From contig NZ_FWXJ01000003.1 in NCBI RefSeq assembly GCF_900176405.1, positions 124,001 to 188,000 on the forward strand: DNA of 64,000 nt. The letters are read 5' to 3'. Origin of the DNA: Polynucleobacter kasalickyi (lineage in GTDB: Bacteria; Pseudomonadota; Gammaproteobacteria; Burkholderiales; Burkholderiaceae). The translations under genes were made by a program, and so were the position numbers. The notes under the pieces are model-generated. The model did no database searches, was not told the DNA's origin, and worked only from the letters and a program-made list of their open reading frames with translations. Below, one piece after another: positions 18,454-28,692 of this stretch (the stretch's first letter is position 1; each line of letters begins with the position of its first letter).

Positions 18454-19347
18454 TTAGTGCGTCAACACATCCAAAGCCTCTTGATATTTTTGAGCTGTTT
18501 TATCAATTACTTCTTGTGGCAATTTTGGTGCCGGAGCCTTTTTATCCCAAGGTATACCGTTAATCTGCACCTGTTCAAGCCAATCCCTTACAAACTGTTT
18601 GTCGTAAGACGGGGGATTCTCACCCACAACATAAGAACTTGCAGGCCAAAATCTTGAAGAGTCTGCAGTTAGAATCTCATCCATCAAAACTAACTGGCCC
18701 GCTTCATCCAAGCCAAATTCAAATTTTGTATCAGCGATGATAATTCCTTTAGTTGCGGCATATTTAGAAGCCTCAACATATAAGCGAATACTCACTTCTT
18801 TTATTTTTTCAGCTAATTCAGGGCCGATTTTTTGGACAACTTGATCATATGTAATATTCTCGTCGTGATCTCCCACATCTGCTTTGGCTGCAGGTGTAAA
18901 AATTGGCTCTGGTAACTGTTGGGAATTTTGTAGTCCACTCGGTAGGGCAACGCCACATACTGAACCTGTTGCTTGATAATCTTTCCAACCACTACCCGAC
19001 AGATATCCGCGAACAACTGCTTCGACCATGATTGGCTTCAATCTTTTCGTAACGATAGCTCTTCCAACGACTTGATCAACTTCATTCGGCATCACCACTG
19101 ACACTGGATCAATGCCCGTTAAATGATTTGGAATAATCCAAGCAAGTTTCTCAAACCAAAAATTTGCCATTTGGTTTAGAACGACACCCTTACTTGGAAT
19201 TGGATCCTGCATCACCACATCAAAAGCAGATAGTCGATCGGTAGTGACCATCAACAATCGATCTTCACCAATGGCATAAATATCGCGAACTTTGCCTTTG
19301 GAAATAAGTGGTAACGATTCAATGGAGGTTTCTAATAGTGCTTTCAT
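18454..19347 (-). CDS. purC: SAICAR synthase
   Basis: 297 residues. Joins CAIR and aspartate with [31 protein letters not shown] at the start, [25 protein letters not shown] and [10 protein letters not shown] are diagnostic. The length matches the longer single-domain PurC group of yeast and betaproteobacteria. The ATG overlaps the fba stop as TGATG, so the start at 19347 is well supported and translation is coupled to fba. Confidence 0.96.
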   Translation of the reverse strand: MKALLETSIESLPLISKGKVRDIYAIGEDRLLMVTTDRLSAFDVVMQDPIPSKGVVLNQMANFWFEKLAWIIPNHLTGIDPVSVVMPNEVDQVVGRAIVTKRLKPIMVEAVVRGYLSGSGWKDYQATGSVCGVALPSGLQNSQQLPEPIFTPAAKADVGDHDENITYDQVVQKIGPELAEKIKEVSIRLYVEASKYAATKGIIIADTKFEFGLDEAGQLVLMDEILTADSSRFWPASSYVVGENPPSYDKQFVRDWLEQVQINGIPWDKKAPAPKLPQEVIDKTAQKYQEALDVLTH

Positions 19348-20411
19348 CAACGCACAACCTGCTTGAGTTCACCCGAATTGTATCTTTGAACCATTTTATC
19401 GAGAGACATTGGTTTAATTTTTGCTGCTTGGCCTTCACACCCAAAGGCGATATACCTAGCAAGGCAAATTTGTTTTGCGGCTTCTCTAGCTGGCTTTAAA
19501 TAATCTCGTGGATCAAATTTACCTGGATTTTCAAATAAATAACGACGAACAGCCCCAGTCATCGCCAAACGAATATCTGTATCTATATTAACTTTACGAA
19601 CTCCGTTACGGATACCTTCTTGAATTTCCTCAACCGGCACACCATAAGTCTCTTTCATGTCACCACCAAATTCGCGAATTTCAGCTAATAACTCCTGTGG
19701 CACACTTGAAGAGCCGTGCATTACCAAATGGGTATTAGGAATTCTTGCATGTATTTCACGGATACGGGCAATTGCTAACGTGTCTCCTGTCGGCTTTTTA
19801 CTAAATTTGTAAGCGCCATGGCTTGTACCAATGGCAATTGCTAGTGCATCGCATTGAGTTTGCTGGACGAAATCAGCTGCTTGCTCAACGTCCGTCAACA
19901 ACTGTTCACGAGTCATCGTACCTTCAGCACCATGACCATCCTCTTTATCACCCATCATCGTCTCTAGGGAACCTAATACACCTAACTCTGCTTCCACCGT
20001 AACGCCAATGGAGTGAGAGAATTTCACCACTTCCTTAGAAACTTCCAAGTTATATTCATAAGGAGCAACTGTCTTACCATCAGCCATTAAGGAACCATCC
20101 ATCATGACACTAGTAAAACCACTTTTAATTGCTGCCATACAAACCGCTGGACTTTGACCATGATCTTGATGCATGACCAACGGTATATGAGGATAAGCTT
20201 CGACAGCCGCCTCTATCAAATGACGTAAGAATGATTCTCCGGCATATTTTCTAGCACCTGCTGATGCTTGCATGATTACTGGCGCACCGATTTCATCAGC
20301 CGCGGACATAATGGCTTGAACTTGCTCTAAGTTATTAACGTTAAAGGCTGGTAACCCGTAACCAAATTCGGCCGCGTGATCTAAAAGTTGTCTCATTGAT
20401 ACTAAAGGCAT
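19347..20411 (-). CDS. fba: Fructose-bisphosphate aldolase, class II
   Basis: 354 residues, zinc-dependent class II (subtype IIA-like) aldolase of glycolysis and gluconeogenesis. [16 protein letters not shown], the metal-binding [40 protein letters not shown] and the phosphate-binding [10 protein letters not shown] are all present. GGAG lies just before the ATG. It stands 16 bp after pyk and overlaps purC, in a pgk-pyk-fba order usual for Burkholderiaceae. Confidence 0.96.
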   Translation of the reverse strand: MPLVSMRQLLDHAAEFGYGLPAFNVNNLEQVQAIMSAADEIGAPVIMQASAGARKYAGESFLRHLIEAAVEAYPHIPLVMHQDHGQSPAVCMAAIKSGFTSVMMDGSLMADGKTVAPYEYNLEVSKEVVKFSHSIGVTVEAELGVLGSLETMMGDKEDGHGAEGTMTREQLLTDVEQAADFVQQTQCDALAIAIGTSHGAYKFSKKPTGDTLAIARIREIHARIPNTHLVMHGSSSVPQELLAEIREFGGDMKETYGVPVEEIQEGIRNGVRKVNIDTDIRLAMTGAVRRYLFENPGKFDPRDYLKPAREAAKQICLARYIAFGCEGQAAKIKPMSLDKMVQRYNSGELKQVVR

Positions 20412-20427
20412 ACATTCTCCAAATAAA

Positions 20428-21867
20428 TTATTTCACTTTGATAATTTTAAGTGTATTTGTTCCACCAGGTTGTCCCATCGGTTCACCAATAGTTAAGGTA
20501 ACCATATCCCCAGACTGCACAACACCCTTTGAACATAACAGATGCTCTACTTGATGAAGAGCCACATCACGATTGCTACTAATTTCTAAGCGCAGTGGAA
20601 TGACATTGCGATACATCGACAGTGCTCTTTGTGTTTTTACCTGTTGAGTCAAGGCAAAAATCGGAATATCAATCTTATGTCTGCTCATCCACAACACAGT
20701 TGAACCCGACTCAGTTAATGCGGCAATGGCTTTCACTTTCAAATGAAACGAAGTAAAAAGTGCGCCCAAAGCAATTGATTGATCAATTCTAGTAAAGGTT
20801 TGATCTAAAAAGTCTGCATCTAAACTTACTTGTTGTGACTTTTCAGCTTCTAAACAAATAGCGGCCATTTGTTCAACTGTTTTAATAGGATATTGCCCTG
20901 CGGCAGTTTCTGCGGACAACATCACTGCATCAGTGCCATCTAAAACAGCGTTTGCCACATCACTTACTTCAGCTCTGGTCGGAATTGGACTATTAATCAT
21001 CGATTCCATCATTTGCGTAGCAGTAATGACAAATTTATCTTGTTTATTTGCTAATAAAATCATTCTTTTTTGTAACGCAGGTACGGCTGCATTACCAACT
21101 TCCACAGCTAAGTCACCACGCGCCACCATAATTCCATCAGAGGCATCAATAATGCCTTCTAAAACACCCGGCATAATTGCCTCGGCTCGTTCTATCTTCG
21201 CAATGAGTCGTATTTCTTTATTCAGTGGCTTAGCGGCTTCATTTGCAAGTGACCTTGCGTACTGCATGTCAGCAGCATTTTTAGGGAAACTAATCGCAAT
21301 GTAGTCTACGTCCATCTCAATGGCCGTCACTAAGTCTTGTTTATCTTTTTCAGTAAGGGCAGGTGCAGTCAAACCACCACCGGCTCGATTAATACCTTTG
21401 TTATTAGAAAGTTCGCCACCCATTTCCACTAAAGTATGGATACAAACACCGACCACTTTTTGAACTTTTAAAACAATCAAACCATCATTTAAGAGTAGCA
21501 AATCGCCGGGATGCACGTCTTTTGGTAGATCTTTATAATCAAGTCCAACGCGCTGCTCATCACCCATCTTGCAGTCAGCATCTAAGATAAATTCATGACC
21601 TTGCTCAAGTTGAATTTTTCCATTTAAAAATTTACCAACCCGAATTTTAGGGCCTTGTAAATCCGCCATAATGGCAATTTCACGATCAATTTCTTTAGAA
21701 AGTGAACGAATTAAATTTGCACGTTGGCGATGATCCTCTGCAACACCATGTGAAAAATTTAAACGAACAACATCCACACCAGCCAAAAGCATTTGCTTCA
21801 GGACCTCTCTATCGCTTGAGGCGGGCCCTAAGGTAGCGACAATTTTGGTAGCTCGATTTAATCTCAA
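20428..21867 (-). CDS. pyk: Pyruvate kinase
   Basis: 479 residues. Converts PEP and ADP to pyruvate and [65 protein letters not shown] and the signature [11 protein letters not shown] are intact; the C-terminal regulatory domain follows. The start is TTG at 21867, overlapping the pgk stop (TTGA), with AAGGG upstream. Translation is therefore probably coupled to pgk. Confidence 0.96.
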   Translation of the reverse strand: MRLNRATKIVATLGPASSDREVLKQMLLAGVDVVRLNFSHGVAEDHRQRANLIRSLSKEIDREIAIMADLQGPKIRVGKFLNGKIQLEQGHEFILDADCKMGDEQRVGLDYKDLPKDVHPGDLLLLNDGLIVLKVQKVVGVCIHTLVEMGGELSNNKGINRAGGGLTAPALTEKDKQDLVTAIEMDVDYIAISFPKNAADMQYARSLANEAAKPLNKEIRLIAKIERAEAIMPGVLEGIIDASDGIMVARGDLAVEVGNAAVPALQKRMILLANKQDKFVITATQMMESMINSPIPTRAEVSDVANAVLDGTDAVMLSAETAAGQYPIKTVEQMAAICLEAEKSQQVSLDADFLDQTFTRIDQSIALGALFTSFHLKVKAIAALTESGSTVLWMSRHKIDIPIFALTQQVKTQRALSMYRNVIPLRLEISSNRDVALHQVEHLLCSKGVVQSGDMVTLTIGEPMGQPGGTNTLKIIKVK

Positions 21868-23108
21868 ACGGAAACCCTTTCTTGGAGTATTTTAATAGCT
21901 GGCAAGGTCTTACCCTCTAGGAATTCTAGAAAAGCACCTCCACCAGTTGAAATGTAGTCAACTTGTTTCTCAATTCCATATTTGGCAATAGCGGCCAAGG
22001 TATCACCCCCACCAGCTATAGAAAAACCCGGACTATGCGCAACTGCTGCAGCCAACATTTTAGTACCACCGCCGAATTGATCTATTTCAAAAACACCTAC
22101 TGGCCCATTCCAAACAATCGTCCCGGCGTGAGCAATAATTGAAGAAAGCTCTGCAGCAAACTTTGGTCCGATATCTAAAATCATGTCATCACTAGCAACA
22201 TCCGAAGCAGCGACTATATTTGCACGTGCTAGGGGAGATAATTCGTTTGCGACCACAACGTCTTGCGGAATTGGGACACTGGCTCCTCGCTCTTGCATCA
22301 TCTGCATGATCGCTTTTGCCTCATCCACTAAATCCGCTTCGGCTAAGGATTTACCAATATTTACCCCAGCTGCTAGCATGAATGTATTTGCAATCCCACC
22401 GCCGACGATTAATTGATCAACCTTAGCAGCTAAAGATTTTAAGATAGTTAACTTGGAAGACACTTTTGAGCCCGCAACAATCGCTACTAATGGTCTTTTT
22501 GGCTCATTTAGCGCTTTAGCCAAAGCATCTATTTCAGCCTCCATTAAGGGGCCAGCACAACTCAAGGGAGCAAATTTGGCCATCCCATGTGTCGTTGCCT
22601 CGGCACGATGGGCGGTCCCAAAAGCATCATTCACATAGACATCACAAAGTAATGCCATTTTTTGAGCCAAAGCTTCATCGTCTTTTTTCTCGCCAATATT
22701 GCCACGACAGTTTTCTAACAGAACCACTTCACCAGAATTTACTTCAAAATTACCGTCTACCCAATCAGTGATCAAGGCAACTTTTCTACCCAATAATTCA
22801 GCAAGTCGGTCAGCCACAGGTCCTAGGGAGTCTTCAGGCTTTAATGCACCCTCGGTAGGGCGGCCAAGATGGGAAGTAACCATGACGGCAGCGCCCTCAT
22901 TTAAGCAGGCCTGAATTGCAGGGATGGATGCTTTAATTCGGGTATCCTCAGTAATTCTGCCAGTTAAGTCCTGTGGGACATTTAAATCAGCTCGAATAAA
23001 CACCCTTTTACCCTTAATTTGATGTTTGGAGACTAAATCGGATAATCGATTGAACTTAAGAAAAGTTGAATTTGGCATAGTTTTTGGTTGGGAATTGTTC
23101 GGAATCAT
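21864..23108 (-). CDS. pgk: Phosphoglycerate kinase
   Basis: Up to 414 residues. [75 protein letters not shown] and GGGDTLAAI mark both lobes. It catalyses the first ATP-yielding step of glycolysis. LENCR replaces the usual LENVR, a mild substitution. The ATG at 23108 adds about ten residues compared with one at 23078; neither has a good ribosome site. It is the first gene of the seven-gene minus-strand run to sua5. Confidence 0.95.
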   Translation of the reverse strand: MIPNNSQPKTMPNSTFLKFNRLSDLVSKHQIKGKRVFIRADLNVPQDLTGRITEDTRIKASIPAIQACLNEGAAVMVTSHLGRPTEGALKPEDSLGPVADRLAELLGRKVALITDWVDGNFEVNSGEVVLLENCRGNIGEKKDDEALAQKMALLCDVYVNDAFGTAHRAEATTHGMAKFAPLSCAGPLMEAEIDALAKALNEPKRPLVAIVAGSKVSSKLTILKSLAAKVDQLIVGGGIANTFMLAAGVNIGKSLAEADLVDEAKAIMQMMQERGASVPIPQDVVVANELSPLARANIVAASDVASDDMILDIGPKFAAELSSIIAHAGTIVWNGPVGVFEIDQFGGGTKMLAAAVAHSPGFSIAGGGDTLAAIAKYGIEKQVDYISTGGGAFLEFLEGKTLPAIKILQERVSV

Positions 23109-23243
23109 ATAACTTTAATCTAGTTGTCATCTTACAACTTTTCGATGTAACTCATACCAGATTTATTCTTTACATGAAATTTAGCCATCATTTAAGCACT
23201 GTTTTACAATAGTTAAATAAATAACAATTTCAAGGTAAATATT

Positions 23244-24164
23244 ATGTCAATGTCTGATCGTGATGGATTTATTTGGTTTGATGGCAAACTGGTTCCTTGG
23301 CGTGAGGCGAATATTCACGTTTTGACGCATAGCCTACATTACGGAATGGCCGTATTTGAAGGTGTCAGATGCTATGAAACCGACTCTGGACCAGCCGTGT
23401 TCCGTTTAGACGAGCATACAAAAAGACTATTTAATTCAGCCAAAATTTTCCAAATGCAGTTGCCTTACTCCCAAGAGGAGATTATTGCTGCCCAATTAGA
23501 AGTGATTCGGGCAAATCAATTAACTTCTTGCTATTTAAGACCACTTGCTTGGATTGGTTCAGAAAAGCTTGGTATTTCCCCGAAAGGTAACACCATCAAC
23601 ATGTCCATTTCCGCTTGGAAATGGGGTGCTTATTTAGGCGAAGACGGCCTAAATAAAGGTATTCGGGTGAAGACTTCTTCTTTTAGTCGGCACCATGTGA
23701 ATGTTTCTCTCGTGCGCGCAAAGGCTTCAGGTTACTACATTAATTCCATTTTAGCGAATCAAGAAGTGACTGCTCATGGCTACGATGAAGCTCTGCTACT
23801 CGATACTGATGGCTATGTCTCAGAAGGCTCTGGAGAAAACGTATTTATCATTCGGGATGGTATTTTATTCACTCCTGACTTAGCCAGTTGTCTTGCTGGT
23901 ATCACTCGAGATGCAATTATTCAAATTGCTACCGATCTTGGTATTACAGTGAAAGAAAAACGTATTACTCGTGATGAAATGTACTGTGCAGATGAAGCCT
24001 TCTTTACAGGTACGGCAGCTGAAGTGACGCCGATTCGAGAATTAGATGATCGTATTATCGGTAATGGTGGACGAGGTCCAATTACAGAGAAAATTCAATC
24101 GATATTTTTTGATATCGTAAAAGGTAAAAATAGCCAATATAGCTCTTGGTTAACAATGGTCTAA
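23244..24164 (+). CDS. ilvE: Branched-chain amino acid aminotransferase
   Basis: 306 residues, fold-type IV PLP enzyme doing the last step of Ile, Leu and Val synthesis. FIWFDGKLVPWREANIHVLTHSLHYG starts the protein, FEGVRCY and RLDEHTKRLFNSAK follow, the PLP lysine lies in VRAKASGYYINS, and SEGSGENVFI and FFTGTAAEVTPI complete the active site. AAGG precedes the ATG. A zinc-finger gene and waaF follow closely. Confidence 0.96.
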   Translation: MSMSDRDGFIWFDGKLVPWREANIHVLTHSLHYGMAVFEGVRCYETDSGPAVFRLDEHTKRLFNSAKIFQMQLPYSQEEIIAAQLEVIRANQLTSCYLRPLAWIGSEKLGISPKGNTINMSISAWKWGAYLGEDGLNKGIRVKTSSFSRHHVNVSLVRAKASGYYINSILANQEVTAHGYDEALLLDTDGYVSEGSGENVFIIRDGILFTPDLASCLAGITRDAIIQIATDLGITVKEKRITRDEMYCADEAFFTGTAAEVTPIRELDDRIIGNGGRGPITEKIQSIFFDIVKGKNSQYSSWLTMV

Positions 24165-24173
24165 TTGATCGAT

Positions 24174-24362
24174 ATGGCAAAAAACATGAACCCTATTGAA
24201 GTTGGTGCATCTGACTTACCGTTGCATTGCCCTACCAACCAAACACCAACTTGGAATTTACATCCCAAAGTGTTCTTGGATATTGCCCATACTGGAGAAG
24301 CGAAGTGCCCTTATTGTGGCACTTCTTATCGCTTAAAAGCTGGCGTTAAAGTAGGTCATTAA
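24174..24362 (+). CDS. Small zinc-finger domain protein
   Basis: About 62 residues. The pattern is LHCP, then a central helix-like PKVFLDI, and CPYCGTSYRL at the end: a Cys, His and two close Cys as in the short zinc-finger family (COG4391-like) related to a mitochondrial complex I accessory subunit. Its role in bacteria is not established. I start at the ATG at 24174; a TTG at 24165 directly after the ilvE stop would add three residues. It lies between ilvE and waaF, a placement I recall from other Burkholderiales. Confidence 0.85.
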   Translation: MAKNMNPIEVGASDLPLHCPTNQTPTWNLHPKVFLDIAHTGEAKCPYCGTSYRLKAGVKVGH

Positions 24363-24363
24363 A

Positions 24364-25419
24364 TTGTCAAAACCACGCGTTTTGATCATCGCACCTAATT
24401 GGATTGGCGATGCTGTGATGTCTTTGCCGTTGTTAAAACAAATCAAAACCTCTGATTGTCAAATCGATGTTTTAGCAACGCCCTGGGTAGCGCCCATTTA
24501 TGAAGCATGTGATGAAGTTCAAAAGGTAATTAGTGCTAACTTTATCCACGGACAACTCCAATTACCACTTCGTTGGCAAGTTAGTCGAGGTCTAAGAAAA
24601 ACTGGGTATAAGGCTTGTTATATTCTCCCCAATAGTTGGAAGTCCTTAATCATTCCCCTACTGGCAGGCATTCCCCAAAAAATTGCGTACATTGGTGAGT
24701 CTCGCAGTTTTTTTCTGACTCACGCACTACCCAACCCCAATAAGTCTGAGCGCCCATCGATGGTGGGACATTACCTCTCTTTAGCTTTTAATAATTCCTT
24801 TGAGATATCGCGATTTAATTCTGAAGATTTTTATCCGAGACTGACGATGAAGTCTGAGGTAATTCAAGCATGTTCGAGCGTTTTAAATAATTACCTACCA
24901 AATAGTAAAAACTTTTTCATCATCGCTCCCGGTGCTGAGTTTGGTCCAGCCAAACAATGGCCAACAAATCACTTTAGTCATCTGGCGAACTTATTACTCC
25001 ATCAATATAAAGAGTTTGGCATTCTGATTTTAGGTAGCAAAAAAGATACGAGCGTCGCCGACCAAATCCTATATGGTGTTGAACCTCAATATTTGGCACG
25101 CATACAAAATCTTTGCGGAAAAATTCCGCTAATTGAAGCTATGGGCGTATTAAGTATGTCTAAAGGTTTAATCTCTAATGATTCTGGGATGATGCATATT
25201 GGTGCAGCCTTAAAAATACCGCAAGTTGCAGTATTTGGTTCTAGCGATCCCTCACACACGCCACCACTTTCAAAAAAAGCTTCTATTATGTATTTAGGGC
25301 TTGACTGCAGTCCTTGTCACCAAAGAAAATGTCCTTTAGGCCATTCAAACTGTCTAGTTAATATTTCGCCTGAATCTGTATTTAATGAGTTTAATCTTGC
25401 ATTAACCACTAAAGGATAA
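24364..25419 (+). CDS. waaF: Lipopolysaccharide heptosyltransferase II
   Basis: 351 residues, GT9 family with two Rossmann-like lobes. RVLIIAPNWIGDAVMSLPLL is the classic N terminus. YILPNSWKSLIIP, the sugar-nucleotide-binding APGAEFGPAKQWP, GLISNDSGMMHIGAAL and VAVFGSSDPSHTPP are typical of WaaF. It adds the second heptose to the LPS inner core. It starts with TTG at 24364, one base after the zinc-finger stop, implying coupled translation. Confidence 0.93.
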   Translation: MSKPRVLIIAPNWIGDAVMSLPLLKQIKTSDCQIDVLATPWVAPIYEACDEVQKVISANFIHGQLQLPLRWQVSRGLRKTGYKACYILPNSWKSLIIPLLAGIPQKIAYIGESRSFFLTHALPNPNKSERPSMVGHYLSLAFNNSFEISRFNSEDFYPRLTMKSEVIQACSSVLNNYLPNSKNFFIIAPGAEFGPAKQWPTNHFSHLANLLLHQYKEFGILILGSKKDTSVADQILYGVEPQYLARIQNLCGKIPLIEAMGVLSMSKGLISNDSGMMHIGAALKIPQVAVFGSSDPSHTPPLSKKASIMYLGLDCSPCHQRKCPLGHSNCLVNISPESVFNEFNLALTTKG

Positions 25420-25421
25420 AC

Positions 25422-25859
25422 ATGTTTCGCCCAGCTCGTTTGTTTCATGATGTAGATGAAGTCATAGAGAATTGGTATTTGGCGTTACGAAAAGGTGATT
25501 TAGAGAGCGCCCTATCGTTGTGGTTTGACGAGGATACCATTACTTGTATTTTGCCCGATGGTGTACGTCTTACGGGTCACAAGGAATTACGCGAGGGTTT
25601 TAAGGGATTAATGGGGCGTTCACTCATCTTGGATACGATTACATCTAACAGTCACTCTTACCTAGGTACTACTTTTGTAGATAGTACAGAGGCCGTCAGT
25701 TTTAATGATGGGAATGTAGAACCTAAATTTTTTATACACATGACGATCATCCTTGTACAAGGTGCTATAGGTTGGCGTATTGCTCACATGCATACCAGTA
25801 TGGTCGATCGTCAATTAATCACATCCCCCACCTTGACCGGTGATCACGGCTTTCATTAA
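25422..25859 (+). CDS. NTF2-like (SnoaL-type) fold protein
   Basis: 145 residues of the cone-shaped NTF2-like fold: ENWYLALRKGDLESALSLWFDEDTITCILPDG at the start, LTGHKELREGFKGL in the middle and GWRIAHMHTS near the end. Members include ketosteroid-isomerase-like proteins and small binding proteins, so function cannot be assigned. It starts 2 bp after waaF and ends 2 bp before the next gene. Confidence 0.8.
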   Translation: MFRPARLFHDVDEVIENWYLALRKGDLESALSLWFDEDTITCILPDGVRLTGHKELREGFKGLMGRSLILDTITSNSHSYLGTTFVDSTEAVSFNDGNVEPKFFIHMTIILVQGAIGWRIAHMHTSMVDRQLITSPTLTGDHGFH

Positions 25860-25861
25860 GA

Positions 25862-26482
25862 GTGGATGATTCAACTATTTCCGCTATCGCTAAATGGCCT
25901 AATGTGCCATTTTGTTATGGGTGGCTATTCTTAGATCGGCGGGGTGTCTTTCGCATACGCAATGAATACTCCCAACAGAATAATTTACAAGGCGAAGTGA
26001 TTAAGCACTCTGGCTTATGTGATTCGATCAAGAAACATATTTGTATAGATGATCATCAGCAATATTTTTACCAAAATGGTCCTCAACGCGTATATTTGAA
26101 TTTGGCTTACTGTCCATACGTTGTAAGAATATTGCCGCATCAAGAGAGTCAATGGATTTTACAAAATCATCTTGATCAGGAAATTACACCAAGCAGATGT
26201 TTCTTGGATGAAAAGGGTAATGTATTACTAGAGTGTGTTGTTTCGATAACGCGATGTACCAACTATCCTGAAATGTCTTTTACAGAGGTTCAGCTTCGAA
26301 CGGTTGCACTTTTGCACGATCATGACTTAGATATTTTTTCAGAGTTAAGCAAAATGGATGTATCTAGCTGTGGGATTAAAGGTGTATTTCAATGGAACCA
26401 CTTAGAGATCCCCATAGAGCCAATGATGTCTGGAGATGTGATGAATGAATTTCAATTCAAGACAATACCAACTGCATCTTAA
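25862..26482 (+). CDS. Conserved hypothetical protein
   Basis: 206 residues with a GTG start 2 bp after the preceding stop. I do not recognise a named family. The N-terminal WPNVPFCYGWLFLDRRGVFRIRN is rich in aromatics, and QRVYLNLAYCPYVVRI and LDEKGNVLLE follow. No membrane segment or signal peptide is visible, so it is probably cytoplasmic. Tight packing after waaF and the NTF2-like gene suggests co-transcription. It converges with the M48 protease gene with a 4-bp overlap. Confidence 0.75.
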   Translation: MDDSTISAIAKWPNVPFCYGWLFLDRRGVFRIRNEYSQQNNLQGEVIKHSGLCDSIKKHICIDDHQQYFYQNGPQRVYLNLAYCPYVVRILPHQESQWILQNHLDQEITPSRCFLDEKGNVLLECVVSITRCTNYPEMSFTEVQLRTVALLHDHDLDIFSELSKMDVSSCGIKGVFQWNHLEIPIEPMMSGDVMNEFQFKTIPTAS

Positions 26483-28110
26483 GGTCGTCTCTCTAATCGA
26501 CCATTTTCAATCATTTCCTCGCGGTACAACTGTTCAATCTGCCTTTTTCTAGCTTCAAATTCAGAAGCTTGATAAAAGCTATTACCATTCAATTCGCTGG
26601 CAATTTTCAATTGCATAATTGCAGCAGGTAAGGCCCCTTCAGCAACGTATTTTTCAGCCACCGCAGCATGATACAGTGCTGCTTTATTTTCCTGTTCGTA
26701 CGTTCTTGCTAAATAATTCCACCATAACGAATCTGTTTTATCGACTTTAGTTTTTCCATCCAACCAAGTTAATGCTCCTTTCATATTACCGGAGGCAAGC
26801 AGAGACTCAAGGTAAATCACATTGAGCGATTTTGAGTTTGGTCGCAATTTGAGTAATGACAAGGCGTTGTTTGAAACTTGATTGAAATTTCCCATTTGCA
26901 GATTAATTTGCAAACCTGTGACATCAAAGAAGTAACTTGATTTTTTCAATTGAGGATTAGTAAGTTCGATTTTATTGGCGACATCTCGACTTTTTTTCAA
27001 TAGGGTCATTGCTTCTTGATTCTTTTTTTCTGCTAAGGCTAGGATAGTGAGGCCAAAATAGCCTTGCATATTTTTAATGAGTACATTTGAATTTATTTGC
27101 TCTTGAAAATACTGTTTTGTTTCGACTAATTCAGATGGTCCACCCTGTTGCTCAATTTTTGCCAAGGTTTGCACCAGATAGAACTCTAAGGAACTGTTTG
27201 GTTTTCCAGAGGCCTGATTGCGAATTCGGTTTTGCATATCCGCTGCGCGCTCAAAAGACTGGGGGTGCGTTCTAACATAGGCTGGCACCCCACTATCCGA
27301 GATACTATTTGCCTTCTGCATCTTTTGGAAGAATCCTGGCATACCACTAACATCTAATCCACTGGCTTGTAAAATCAGAAAACCGATGCGGTCCGCCTCC
27401 CTTTCTGCGTCTCTTGTATAGGCTAATTGATTCTGAATCGCTAAAGCTTGGCCACCAACTGCTAATCCCTGCGCAGCATTAGGGTTGTTTTTTACAGCTA
27501 AAGCTGCAAGCAGCATGGCTGCAAGAATTAAAGTGGAACTTTCCTTGCCAAAGCCAACCCCTCTGGCAATATGTTTTTGAGTAACGTGACCGATTTCATG
27601 GCCTAAAACGGATGCCAACTCCGACTCATTCTCAGACAAAGTTAACAAACCAGTATGAACACCAATATATCCTCCTGGCAGTGCAAATGCATTAATCGTT
27701 TTATCCTTGACGGCAAAAAACTCAAATTCCGGTGCAAAGGGGCCGGAGGCATCTGCTCCAGAGATTTTTTGACTCCTTGCACTTGCCACAAGGTTTTGCC
27801 CTAATTGATTTAAGTAATCATAAATTAGCCAGTTATTCGAGTAATCTGGATCCTTTTTAATTGCTCTAATTATTTTTTCACCAATTCGCTTTTCATCTAC
27901 TTCTGATAAATTTGAGGAAGAATTATCACCCAAATCTGGTAATTGAATTGGCAGAGTTCCTCCTAAAGCTGGTTCAATTATTTTTGAATCTGCAGTATTA
28001 TTTGGACTTTGAATCGTTACTTGATTTTGGCTATACGCAACTATGGGGTAAAGTAGTTGCATGAATAACAAACTTTTTAATACGAAGTAAATTACACAGT
28101 TTTTCATCAT
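26479..28110 (-). CDS. Exported M48-family metalloprotease with TPR region (BepA-like)
   Basis: 543 residues. A signal peptide (LLFMQLLYPIVAYSQ) is followed by an M48 domain: zinc motif HEIGH in VLGHEIGHVTQKH and the third ligand in DAEREADRIGF. The C-terminal half is a TPR-like repeat region (about residues 330-530). This is the layout of BepA/YfgC, a periplasmic protease and chaperone that checks outer-membrane protein assembly. The start could be either of two adjacent ATGs at 28110 and 28107. Confidence 0.92.
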   Translation of the reverse strand: MMKNCVIYFVLKSLLFMQLLYPIVAYSQNQVTIQSPNNTADSKIIEPALGGTLPIQLPDLGDNSSSNLSEVDEKRIGEKIIRAIKKDPDYSNNWLIYDYLNQLGQNLVASARSQKISGADASGPFAPEFEFFAVKDKTINAFALPGGYIGVHTGLLTLSENESELASVLGHEIGHVTQKHIARGVGFGKESSTLILAAMLLAALAVKNNPNAAQGLAVGGQALAIQNQLAYTRDAEREADRIGFLILQASGLDVSGMPGFFQKMQKANSISDSGVPAYVRTHPQSFERAADMQNRIRNQASGKPNSSLEFYLVQTLAKIEQQGGPSELVETKQYFQEQINSNVLIKNMQGYFGLTILALAEKKNQEAMTLLKKSRDVANKIELTNPQLKKSSYFFDVTGLQINLQMGNFNQVSNNALSLLKLRPNSKSLNVIYLESLLASGNMKGALTWLDGKTKVDKTDSLWWNYLARTYEQENKAALYHAAVAEKYVAEGALPAAIMQLKIASELNGNSFYQASEFEARKRQIEQLYREEMIENGRLERRP

Positions 28111-28141
28111 CTCAATTTTTAAACAAAGATCCTAATCAATA

Positions 28142-28612
28142 ATGCTTACTCACTTTAACCAAACTGGTGACGCCCACATGGTAGACGTCGGGGCCAAAAC
28201 ATCAACGGCTCGCATCGCAATTGCTACTGGGAAAATCACGATGTTACCAAACACTTTAGACTTGATTATTGCAGGAAATCATAAAAAAGGTGATGTTCTC
28301 GGTATCGCTCGAATCGCTGGGATCATGGGAGCTAAACAGACTAGTTCTCTGATACCTTTGTGCCATCCAATCAATTTAACAAATGTTACCGTTGATTTTG
28401 AGATTTTACTTGATGAATATTCTGTACGTTGTGTATCAAAAGCCCAAACCATTGGCCCAACAGGCGTAGAAATGGAAGCTCTGACAGCGGTTCAGGTTGC
28501 ATTGCTAACCATCTATGATATGTGTAAGGCCGTTGACCGAGGCATGATGATGGGAGATATCAAACTACTGGAAAAAAGTGGTGGGAAGTCAGGGGATTGG
28601 AAGGCTGTTTAA
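28142..28612 (+). CDS. moaC: Cyclic pyranopterin monophosphate synthase (molybdenum cofactor)
   Basis: 156 residues. [21 protein letters not shown], the long [20 protein letters not shown] segment, [24 protein letters not shown] and KSGGKSG are near consensus. It makes cPMP from the MoaA product in molybdopterin synthesis. It is divergent from the M48 gene with 31 bp between start codons, so the two promoters must overlap. Confidence 0.97.
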   Translation: MLTHFNQTGDAHMVDVGAKTSTARIAIATGKITMLPNTLDLIIAGNHKKGDVLGIARIAGIMGAKQTSSLIPLCHPINLTNVTVDFEILLDEYSVRCVSKAQTIGPTGVEMEALTAVQVALLTIYDMCKAVDRGMMMGDIKLLEKSGGKSGDWKAV

Positions 28613-28692
28613 GTTTGCACAACTATTTTTAGGCAAAGAACATTCATATTTTCTGCGCCTCAAGATCTCTAAATGATTTTTAATGGATTTTT

